From the NCBI GenBank assembly GCA_020465985.1, contig JAANYP010004682.1:62001-126000 (forward strand): a stretch of 64,000 bases of DNA, in the 5' to 3' direction. Below are positions 55,098 to 64,000 of the stretch, piece after piece. The position numbers and the translations under genes are program-made. The notes beneath the pieces were generated by a model. The model made no database searches, was not told the origin of the DNA, and saw only the letters and a list, made by a program, of their open reading frames with translations. This stretch comes from Centrapalus pauciflorus (taxonomy: Eukaryota; Streptophyta; Magnoliopsida; Asterales; Asteraceae). Numbering within the stretch: the stretch's first letter is position 1; every line of letters begins with the position of its first letter.

Positions 55098-57064
55098 CTA
55101 AGACAGAAATAACTTCGGATACTTCTGCCTAATCTCGTCTTCTCGTTCCCAAGTTTGCGCAGATCCCTTATGGTATTTCCATTGAACTAACACCATTGGA
55201 ATTTCCTTGTTGCGCAATTTCGAAACCTTATGATCGATTATACGCTCGGGCTCTTCTTCGTATCGCAACTGCTCATCAATTTGCACGTCTTTCCAAGGAA
55301 TCACAGCTTCAGCGTCAGCTAAACACTTTCGAAGATTACTCATATGAAATACATCATGAATCCCAGTCATTTCGGCAGGCAGCTTTAATCTGTAGGCTTG
55401 CAATCCTATACGCTCGAGAATTTCAAAAGGACCCACAAATCGAGGGCTCAACTTCCCCCGTTTGCCGATCGTTACTATTCCTTTTCTTGGCGAAACCTTC
55501 AGCAACACTTTATCTCCAACTTCAAACGCAATCGGCTTACGTCTTTTATCATGATACTTCTTTTGTCTGTCTTGAGAAATCTGAATCCGTTGCCGAATCA
55601 ACTGTAGTTGGTCATGGGCTTCTTGCAAAATCGCTGGTCCAGAGATCGGGTGTTCACCTGTTTCCCTCCAACAGGTTGGAGTTCTGCATCGACGTCCGTA
55701 CAAAAGCTGATATGGAGGCATACCAATAGTCGAGTGATAACTATTGTTATAAGCAAACTCCACAAACGGCAGGTGAGTATCCCAACTTCCACCGAGATCA
55801 ATCACGCAGGCACGTAACATATCTTCTAAGGTCAAAATCGTTCTCTCACTTTGCCCGTCAGTTTCTGGATGATAAGCGGTGCTCATCTTAAGTTCGGTTC
55901 CTAGTCCATTCTGAAAAGCCTTCCAAAAACGAGAAGTAAATCTGCTGTCACGGTCCGATACTATAGACAATGGCACACCATGTCTAGTCACGATTTCCTT
56001 TACGTACAATTCAGCTAACTTTTCGAGGCGTTCATCTTCACGTATGGGTAGGAAATGGGCTGACTTAGTAAGTCGATCCACTATTACCCATATAGAGTCA
56101 TGATTCCGCTTAGTCCTGGGCAGCTTCGTCACAAATTCCATGGTTATGTGGTCCCACTTCCATTCTGGAACTGGCAATGGTTGTAGTTCCCCATACGGCT
56201 TCTGATGTTCAGATTTGACTTGTAAACAAGTCATACAATTTTCTACATATCGTCCTACGTCTTTCTTCATTCCAGGCCACCAATAATCCGTCCTCAAGTC
56301 TTGGTACATTTTAGTAGAACCAGGATGTACCGAAAATTTTGACATATGAGCCTCCGACAGAATTTGATCACGAATTCCTCCTAATCTGGGAACCCATATT
56401 CTATCCATGAATCGTCTAAGACCACGATTATCAAGAGTCAGCTTGGTCACATAAGTAACCGTACGTTCAGATTTCAAGTTCTTATCCCGAATAGCTTCGG
56501 TTTGAGCGGCAATAATCGACTCAGGCAAGGCAGGCTCAAAAACAACAGAAGTCAGAGCATAACATCGGGTATAATGGTCTGGTCCGGTTTTGCGGCTTAG
56601 GACATCTGCTACAATGTTTGCTTTACCTGGATGGTAAAGGATTTCACAGTCATAGTCTTTAATCAATTCCATAGACCGCCTTTGACGCATATTCAGCTCT
56701 TTCTGGTCGAATATATACTTCAGACTTTTGTGATCTGTATATAACTTGCATCTAGTCCCATACAGATAATGCCGCCAAATCTTCAGTGCAAAGGTCACGG
56801 CTGCAAGTTCTAAATCATGCGTCGGATAATTCTTTTCATGCGCCTTTAGCTGCCTTGATGCGTAGGCAATTACTTTATCCCTTTGCATCAGCACACAGCC
56901 TAATCCCATCTTAGAAGCATCACTATAGACTACAAAATCGTCATTACCCTCAGGTAAGGCCAAAACCGGTGCTTCAATTAGCTTACGCTTCAAAGTCTCA
57001 AAGGCTCGATCTTGAGATTCATTCCATTCAAACTTAACTTCTTTCTTCGTCAGACTAGTTAAAG
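55098..57064 (-). CDS. T4 RNase H and integrase, open but 5' truncated
   Basis: About 655 codons without a stop. Order: RT thumb end (LTSLTKKEVKFEW), RNase H (VVYSDASKMGLGCVLM, TDHKSLKYIF, GKANIVADVLSR), integrase zinc region (HMSKFSVHPG, CMTCLQVKSEHQ), core, GPF/Y-like segment (KLSPRFVGPFEILERIG) and a chromodomain-like tail (IIDHKVSKLRNKEIPMVLVQW). The first core motif reads ITMEFVTKLP where relatives have ITMDFVTKLP, so the first catalytic Asp is Glu. The other two catalytic residues (SDRDSRF, DGQSERT) are intact. The open frame extends a dozen codons past 57064 only into T5 LTR sequence. Confidence 0.9.
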
Positions 57065-59463
57065 TGTAACATCCGTCATTGAACCAGGTTAGCAACAACG
57101 ACTTAATTAGTATTTAATGGCCAATTATAACCTAATAGGTGGTCATTAGAAATTAACCAAAGTGATTAACAAGGTTCATGAAGAAATTCAACTCAATTCG
57201 AATCAAATTCATCGGTGCGATGAATCGGGAAATCAATTAATCCGATCGAATTACGATATGAAGGATTAATTCAACTAAGTATATAATTAAATTATGATTA
57301 GTGACACTAATCATACACTAATACAATTACTTAACATTAATTATGCAAGACTAAAACAATTCATAAAACAATGCATTCAAAAGTATTTTTGAATTTACAA
57401 GAAAAGGAAAATACAAGAATACATTCTAAATACATTTATACAACAAAAAAAAATATATAAATACATCAAAAATACACCCCTAGGCCGGCCACCATACAAG
57501 GACACAAGGACCAAAAGTTTGTATTATTTTACTCAACATTTCACCATCAAATCCTCCTCTTTCCTTTCATCCAAGATTTTACAACTATTTTTATCATTTC
57601 ACCACCTTTTCCTCCTCTATAAATAGAACCACCACTTCACTTCATTCTTCACACCTTCACAACACAAAAACCTCTCCTTTCTCTCCCTCTAAAACCGGCC
57701 ATCAAGCCCTCAAGAACACACAAAGTGTTCTTTCAAGTGTTCTTCATATTTTTGAAGTGTTCTTGGTGAAATTTTTGAAGATCCAACCTTCTACTCATTT
57801 GCATTCCTATAATACATCAAAGTAAGTAAATACTAGCTTATATCATCTTATATTTATGTTTATGTAAGTCTTGCATAATATATATAATCACCTACAACAA
57901 CAAGTTTCATAAAAACTCAAGTTTATAAGTTTCTAGTTGTTATTTTTAAGTTGTTTCTTTAAATATGATTATGAACATGTAAACACATTATAAAAGTGTT
58001 AATATTATGACAACATATGATATATATGTGTTTTTATAAGTATTATGGCTTTTATACAAGTAGTCTTTGAATAAACAACAAGAATCATAAGTTGTTGTAA
58101 GTTTATAAACTATGGATTTTCGGCAGAAAACTTATATCGACTTTGAAAAATCATAACTAATTCATAGCTCAACGAAATGAGTTGATTCTTGTCTCAAAAG
58201 TTAGATCTATGTCTTAACTATAGATCTGCAATTTTTCATAATTTATTTTGAAGTTTAAGACCTCCAGAAACTATTTGAGAAACCGAAAGTTTGACAGCTC
58301 AAAAATGGCCAACATAGCGTTTTTAACGAGCTTTTTCACCAACCTGAACAACTCGAAAAAGGGACGTTCTTGATTCTAAAAATCCTTTGTATATAGTAGT
58401 TTAATGACCTAGAAAACCAAAGTCTAAAACATTTTGGAGCTTGGTCAAAAACAGCCGCAAAGTAGGCCGAAAAACCTCCGAAAAAGCTGGAAAATTTTAT
58501 ATATATAAACTTGACGTTTTAAGCAAATCTTATTTCTAAACTTGTAATGTTGGGTGATTTAAGACCTAAAACTACACAAATATACATATTATCATATATT
58601 AAGTCTTTATTATAATTTAGGACTCGGTTAAACATCTCCGGTTTCATCACCCATCAACCAACGCACGTCTGCATTTTTGCGCGTAGTTTTGCCATCACAA
58701 GTTCGGTGAGTTCTCATAGCCCCTATTTTTCACTATCTATTGGGGTGGAAATGCATGCACTGTTTTTATATGGACATCAAAACTGTTTATTTCTTATATG
58801 TATTACATGTTCGGATTCCATCAGCCCTTATATCATGAACCGTTAATTGCATTTATTTGTAAGCACGAGTATATTGTGGATAGATCTATTGGGAGTCATG
58901 TCCCCCATTCGTGTTAGCTCGGTTCGGCTAACAGCGAGTGCATATATATTCAACACACGGTATTACGTATGGGAATACTGCACAGGGCAAACTCATTCTA
59001 ATTAAGCTTCGGTTGCATGATGGTTTATGTAATACATACACGGAATTTATGATTTTGTAAATTCAACTCATCTGATAATGTCCATACAACTGCTCTTTTC
59101 GCGTAAACCTATGAGCTCACCAACAATTTTTGTTGACGTATTTTAGCATGTATTTTCAGGTAATTAAGGCAAGTGTGCCTTCGGATACACCAACTTTCAA
59201 GCTTCCGCATTTCATGGAGTCGCATGCATATTTCGAAACTAACGGAGATTTGACTGCATTATTTTTGGACGCATTAATTATGTATTAGAATCTCTGTATT
59301 TACGCGAACTTCATTCCTTTCATTTTGTAAAACATTAATACATTTTTAAATTTTAATGATGTAATATTTCGAAAACGTCCATATAGTGGTCGTTCGTTAT
59401 AATTATGGTTACGCTTCCGCACTCGTCACGTCTCGCTGCCAACCAAGGTAGCAGGGTGTGACA
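57065..59463 (+). repeat. T5 5' LTR, 2399 bp
   Basis: It starts TGTAACATCC and ends GGGTGTGACA. The TATA box TATAAATA is at 57618-57625. No gene within. Confidence 0.9.
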
Positions 59464-59465
59464 GA

Positions 59466-59480
59466 TTGGTATCAGAGCCA
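59466..59480 (+). promoter_or_regulatory. T5 primer binding site
   Basis: TTGGTATCAGAGCCA starts two bases after the LTR end, a full initiator-Met complement. It is intact, so reverse transcription could still be primed. Confidence 0.9.
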
Positions 59481-59564
59481 TAGTTATAGTGAACTAGGTT
59501 GCATTAGTACCTAGACTATAACTGTTACAAAAACTAAACTTTCTTCAAGAACTGTGAACACATA

Positions 59565-60300
59565 TATGGACCCTGATGACAATAACATATCGAAATTCAC
59601 CCCTAGGGAAAGGGTGTGACTAGCACAACGGGAGTCTATCCCGGTACCTGCCCATCAGCCAAGCCCGCCGCAGTAGTAACGGGCAAGCATAGGAAAGTGG
59701 GGATGGATGCCTCACACTCTCCAAGAGTGCATAAACGAGGAAGTGATCCAAAACCAGTTTGAAGTCGGAACACCATCTTCCTCTCAAGTGCCGACACTTA
59801 CCCAGAAACCTAGGTAACAAACGATGCCTCTATTGGTGGCAAGGGCCGCCAGACACGTTCTCCAATTTCGACAAAATCCACCAAGAGGTCGGTGAGATCT
59901 TTGAAAGGATTAAGTAGGAGGCAATACAAACCCTCAATATACCTTGGGACAACCAGAACACCCAAGCGATTCAACAAGACGGAATAGACAAATTGTGACA
60001 GCGCCTAGCAGAGCGCAAAGCCCGTAATGTAGAACTAACCCAACAACTTAACACTTGGAGTACGAGGAAACCCCAGAAGCATCTCATACTTAGTACCATT
60101 CTACCATTTTATAGTATTTATCTAGACTATACTATCTGATATATCTTAGGGTATATAAGGCTTAAGAATTTATCAGAAAATTCTGACCATATCATATACA
60201 AAGATTAAGTATCAAGAACTTTTATGAGGAATTAAGTTTTAACTACAACTCTGCGTAGGAGAAGATAAAGCTGTGACTATCTGCCTAAGAAATTTCAAAC
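59565..60300 (+). pseudogene. T5 gag remnant
   Basis: A possible start (MDPDDNNISKF, 59565) is followed within 20 codons by a stop. I cannot recognise a capsid or knuckle; only position and weak wording connect it to gag. Small frames on either strand are short. Confidence 0.4.
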
Positions 60301-60800
60301 CCGTAGACTTATCCTCTTAGATACCACTTATGCATTTCTACTATTTGATACTCGTGCTGATAGGAGCTTTATATCCACTAAGTTCACTAAGCAGATAAAT
60401 TCCATTAAGTGCTACTTATGCTATTGAGGTTGATGACAGTGAGACGCTTAAGACAAATAATATAAGTCGAGGATGCTCCTTAGAATTAGTAGGATGACTC
60501 TTTGAAATAGACTTAATACCCATCAAACTGGGAAGTGTTTACGTGGTCATAGGCATAGACTGGCTACCGAAAAATCGTGTGGAAATAGAATGCAACAAGA
60601 AAACCGTTCATATACCTTTAGCCAATAAGAAGTTCCTTACTGTCCAATGCAAAGCAAGAAATACCAAATTAAGCATCATCTCTAGCATTAGGACCCTGAA
60701 GTGTTAATAGAGAGGGAGCCAAAGGGAAAGCGGCTCGAAAATATTCTTATTATTTATGGTTACGCTAAAGTTTTTCCAGAACACTTACCTGAACTCCCAA
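60301..60800 (+). pseudogene. T5 protease remnant
   Basis: Around 60320-60390 the plus strand reads LLFDTRADRSFISTKF, clearly the chromovirus D-T-G-A-D-R-S-F box with Gly changed to Arg. Around 60530-60560 a VVIGIDWL-like piece follows, and further on EHLPELP-like sequence before RT. All in different frames. Confidence 0.7.
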
Positions 60801-60879
60801 CATCGAGGCAAGTCAGATAAAAAAAAAAAAAATCGGCCTAGTATCAGGTGCGGTACCAGTGGCTCGAGCACCATGCCGA

Positions 60880-62060
60880 TTAGCCCCATCATAGTGTAAG
60901 AATAGTCCAACCAACTGTAGTAGCTCTTAGATAAAAGGTTTATCAAACCGAGTTCCTCGCTTTAGAGGAGCTCCAGTTTTGTTCATAAAGAAGAAGAATA
61001 GAACCTGCAGAATGTGCATCAACTACTAAGAGTTAGATAAACTAAAAGAACCGACACCCGCTCACAAGGATCAATGACTTGTTTGACCAAACTACAAGAA
61101 TTAAGCTTCTATTAGAAGATCGACCTAAGGTCTGGTTATCATCAGGTTAGAGTTCGAAAGAAAGATGTTCCAAAGACAGCCTTCAGATTCCGTTTCGGTC
61201 ATCATAAATTCCTATTAATGTCGTTGGGATTAACCAGTGCCCCAACGATACTCATGGACCTCATCGGGTGTGCAAACCTTATCTAGAAAAATTCGTGATT
61301 GTATTCTTGAATGACTTCTTAATCTACTCACGAAACAAGGAGGAGCACGAGCAAACATTTAAGACTGATTCTAGAGTTGTTGAAAAAAAAAAGAATAACT
61401 ACATGCCAAGCTTTCTAAGTTTGACTTTTGACTAAGATAGGTAAGATTTCTCGGTCACGTGATCAATAGTAAAGGAATCCAAGTTAACCCCGCCAAGATC
61501 GAGACTATCAGAAATTGGTTAACTCTTAGAACCCCTATAAAGATTCGACGGTCCTTAAGACTTGCCACTTATTATAAGCAATTATCAGAAATTTCTCAAA
61601 GTTCACCAGAGCTCTAACAAAACTGACCTGAAAAGACATTAAGTATGATTGGGGCGAGGATCATGAGACATCATATCAGTTATTAAAGCACAACCTGTGT
61701 AGCGCGCTTATTTTATCCAAGAGAAGCAAGAAATTTGTAGATTACTGTGATGCTTCACACAATGAGTTGATATAGAAAGATAGGGTCATAACTTATACTT
61801 TATGAAAAACTTAAGGTTCTCTAGGTGATTTACACAACGCATGATCTGGATCTTGAAGCAGTATTCTTTATCCTTGGAGACATTAGTTGTACGGTATGAA
61901 GTGTATTGTATTCACGGACCATAAGAGCCTCCAACACATCTTGAACCAGAAAGAGTCAAATATGAAGTTGTACCGTTGGATGGAACTAATATGTAATGGC
62001 AACCGTGAAAATTCGTTATCACCTGAGGAAAACTAAGGAGCTAAGCCGTTAAGAGTACAA
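60880..62060 (+). pseudogene. T5 RT and RNase H remnant
   Basis: RGAPVLFIKKKNRTCRMCINY (about 60965-61025), then MSLGLTSAP (61216-61245), RFLGHVINSKGIQVNPAKIE (about 61445-61505) and TDHKSLQHILNQKES (61915-61960) appear in order, separated by stops and shifts. The metal box region near 61290-61320 is not readable as FxDD. About a dozen breaks are visible by eye. Confidence 0.75.
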
Positions 62061-62099
62061 GTGGATAAATAGTTTAGAATAAGGGCTAATAAAAATCGA

Positions 62100-63240
62100 T
62101 AATTCGTGAATAGAATCTGATTACTCTGTTTGGTGGAATAAGAAAGCTGGCTATGGATGAAGGACACAAATTATGATATGTCGTTCACCCCGGATCCAAT
62201 AAAATGTATCATGACCTTAAGAAACTATACGGGTGGCCTATCATGAAGAATGACTTGCCAAATCGGTCAGAAAATTCCTAACACGCTCCAAAGTTAAGAT
62301 AAACCATCAGAAACCATTTGGGTAATAGTCGACAACCTAACAAAATCCGCGCGTTCCTACCAATCAAGAAGAACATCAGGATGAATAAGCTAGTCCAAAC
62401 ATACCTCAAGGAAGTCGTCTCCGGACACGGAGTGCCTATTATAATCATTTTGATATGGATAGCAGATCTACAGCTAAGCTTTTGGCAATTATTATAGCCA
62501 ACTGTGGATAAAAACCTGAACCTGAGTACCACATATCACTCTCAGACCAATGGTCAGAATAATAGAACGATCCAAACCCTAGAACGTACATTAAGAGCCT
62601 GTGTAATGGATACTTATTTGCCTTAGTGGAATTATCGTACTACAATAGCTATCACTCAAGTACTAAAGCTGCTCCGTTTGAGGCCCTCTACGGGCAAAAG
62701 TGTCGATCACCGATTTATTGGGAAGAAGTGCGAAACGGCCAAATCATTGGCGTTAAGATCATTCACAAAATTACCGAAAGGATAGTACGATTGCGGAACT
62801 GACTGAAAGTTGCCCGCAATTGTCAGAAAGTTATGCAGATGTAGGAAGAAAATCCCTTGAATTCTAATTAGGAGAACGAGTACCAATGAAACTCTCGCCA
62901 TGGAAGGGTGTGATACGATTAGGAAAATAAGGAAAAACTAAACCCTCGATACATTGGCAATGCAAAGTCTTAAGGGGAATTGGACTCGTAGCTTATCGTT
63001 TAGAGTTACCACCAGAGCTTAGTAGCATGCACAATACCTTCCATGTATCAATTATGAAGAAGTGTTTGTTAGAGGAGACACTTGTTACCCCCTTGGAAGA
63101 GATCCAGCTAACTGATAAACTTCGCTTCACCAAAAGGCCGGTTGAAATCATGGACCGTAAGGTCAAAGGATTGAAGCACAGTTGTGTACCCATCCTCAAG
63201 GTCAGATGGAATTCTAGACATGGACCACAATCCACTTAGG
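62100..63240 (+). pseudogene. T5 integrase remnant with tail
   Basis: Pieces in order: a VHPGSNKMYHDLKK-like zinc segment (about 62185), IWVIVDNLTKSA (about 62310), TNGQNNRTIQTLERTLRACVMD (62545-62610), and 62990-63238 with HNTFHVSIMKKCLLEETLV, EEIQLTDKLRF and RPVEIMDRKVKGLKHSCVP, a chromodomain-like tail. Where relatives have Glu in QSER the sequence reads QNNR, so the catalytic Glu is lost. Confidence 0.75.
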
Positions 63241-63338
63241 CATGCAAAGGCTAGTTTAAAGCAAAGATACTCTCATCTACTCTTAAGTAAAAATACCCCT
63301 GAGGAAACAGGATAAAATTTCGGGACGAAATTCCCTTA

Positions 63339-63350
63339 ACAGGGGGAGAC
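63339..63350 (+). promoter_or_regulatory. T5 polypurine tract
   Basis: acagggggagac directly precedes the 3' LTR. Like the primer site it is intact. Confidence 0.8.
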
Positions 63351-64000
63351 TGTAACATCCGGCATTGAACCAGGTTAGCAACAACGACTTAATTAGTATT
63401 TAGTGGCCAATTATAACCTAATAGGTGGTCATTAGAAATTAACCAAAGTGATTAACAAGGTTCATGAAGAAATTCAACTCAATTCGAATCAAATTCATCG
63501 GTGCGATGAATCGGGAAATCAATTAATCCGATCGAATTACGATATGAGGGATTAATTCAACTAAGTATATAATTAAATTATGATTAGTGACACTAATCAT
63601 ACACTAATACAATTACTTAACATTAATTATGCAAGACTAAAACAATTCATAAAACAATGCATTCAAAAGTATTTTTGAATTTACAAGAAAAGGAAAATAC
63701 AAGAATACATTCTAAATACATTTATACAACAAAAAAAAATATAAATACATCAAAAATACACCCCTAGGCCGGCCACCATACAAGGACACAAGGACCAAAA
63801 GTTTGTATTATTTTACTCAACATTTCACCATCAAATCCTCCTCTTTCCTTTCATCCAAGATTTTACAACTATTTTCATCATTTCACCACCTTTTTCTCCT
63901 CTATAAATAGAACCACCACTTCACTTCATTCTTCACACATTCACAACACAAAAACCTCTCCTTTCTCTCCCTCTAAAACCGGCCATCAAGCCCTCAAGAA
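63351..64000 (+). repeat. T5 3' LTR, incomplete at the window end
   Basis: It starts TGTAACATCC and matches the 5' LTR closely over the 650 bp present, including TATAAATA at 63902-63909. Confidence 0.9.

Larger units (their letters stand above)
52582..57064 (-). mobile_element. T4: chromovirus, 3' half, inserted in the T3 LTR
   Basis: The minus strand reads RNase H and integrase with tail (57064-55098), purine tract (55060-55075, minus strand aacgggggaagatt) and 3' LTR (52582-55059). It is cut at 57064 by T5. The coding part that remains is fully open, so T4 is younger or better kept than T1 and T2. Confidence 0.85.
57065..64000 (+). mobile_element. T5: chromovirus with young LTRs and a ruined interior
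   Basis: 5' LTR 57065-59463, primer site, a degraded interior of about 3.9 kb, purine tract and 3' LTR from 63351 to beyond the window. In the 650 bp that can be compared, the LTRs differ at about six substitutions and one 2-bp indel. The interior keeps gag-to-integrase order but is full of stops. The five bases before the left LTR are taaag; the right flank is outside the window. Confidence 0.9.

Noticed and set aside
55196..55817. Plus-strand frames of 177, 69 and 69 codons
   Set aside because: All are opposite the open integrase of T4. The minus-strand reading has clear family motifs.

Overview
The window looks like intergenic DNA from a large, repeat-rich dicot genome. Every coding trace that I can place belongs to an LTR retrotransposon or an integrated pararetrovirus. 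I recognise no ordinary host gene and see no tRNA or rRNA. The style of the elements (Ty1-copia gags with long coiled coils, chromoviruses with 2.2-2.5 kb LTRs, Athila) suggests a eudicot, possibly Asteraceae. That placement is inference from family style, not proof.

Layout, left to right (element names are mine). C1: minus-strand Ty1-copia, 1-3787, with its 5' LTR at 3437-3787, inserted in the integrase/RT region of plus-strand copia C0 (3788-4460). A1: plus-strand Athila, about 4462-7918, with gag and protease. T1: plus-strand Tekay-like chromovirus, 7919-14388, which interrupts A1 and is itself cut off inside integrase. CRM1: a CRM/Reina-like chromovirus, 14389-15772 plus 30481-31796, with its 3' LTR at 30758-31796. 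CRM1 is split by C3, a plus-strand Ale-like copia (15773-30480), and C3 is split inside gag by C2 (16215-26214), a 10 kb copia with a perfect 5-bp target duplication. T2 and older relatives: minus-strand gypsy LTR debris (31797-34035), then T2 (34036 to about 39865). A cluster of CRM-family LTRs in both orientations follows (40426-46403).

Further right lies a minus-strand endogenous pararetrovirus (Caulimoviridae-type, about 46405-51453). It is cut by the T3 LTR (51454-52581), which is cut by T4 (52582-57064), which is cut by T5 (57065 to beyond the window). Insertion order can be read directly: CRM1 before C3 before C2; pararetrovirus before T3 before T4 before T5. LTR pair divergence by eye agrees (C3 about 3%, C2 about 1.6%, T5 about 1%).

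The least ordinary parts are these. C2 has an internal segment of about 6 kb lying inverted between 22-bp perfect inverted repeats, carrying a long unrecognised open frame that was probably downstream of pol. T5 has young LTRs around a ruined coding region, so it looks like a non-autonomous element copied in trans. Several unrelated families carry arrays of short palindromes (TTCGAA, GAATTC and GAAGTTC cores) in their LTRs or leaders. The pararetrovirus copy retains movement protein, coat protein, protease, RT and RNase H traces.
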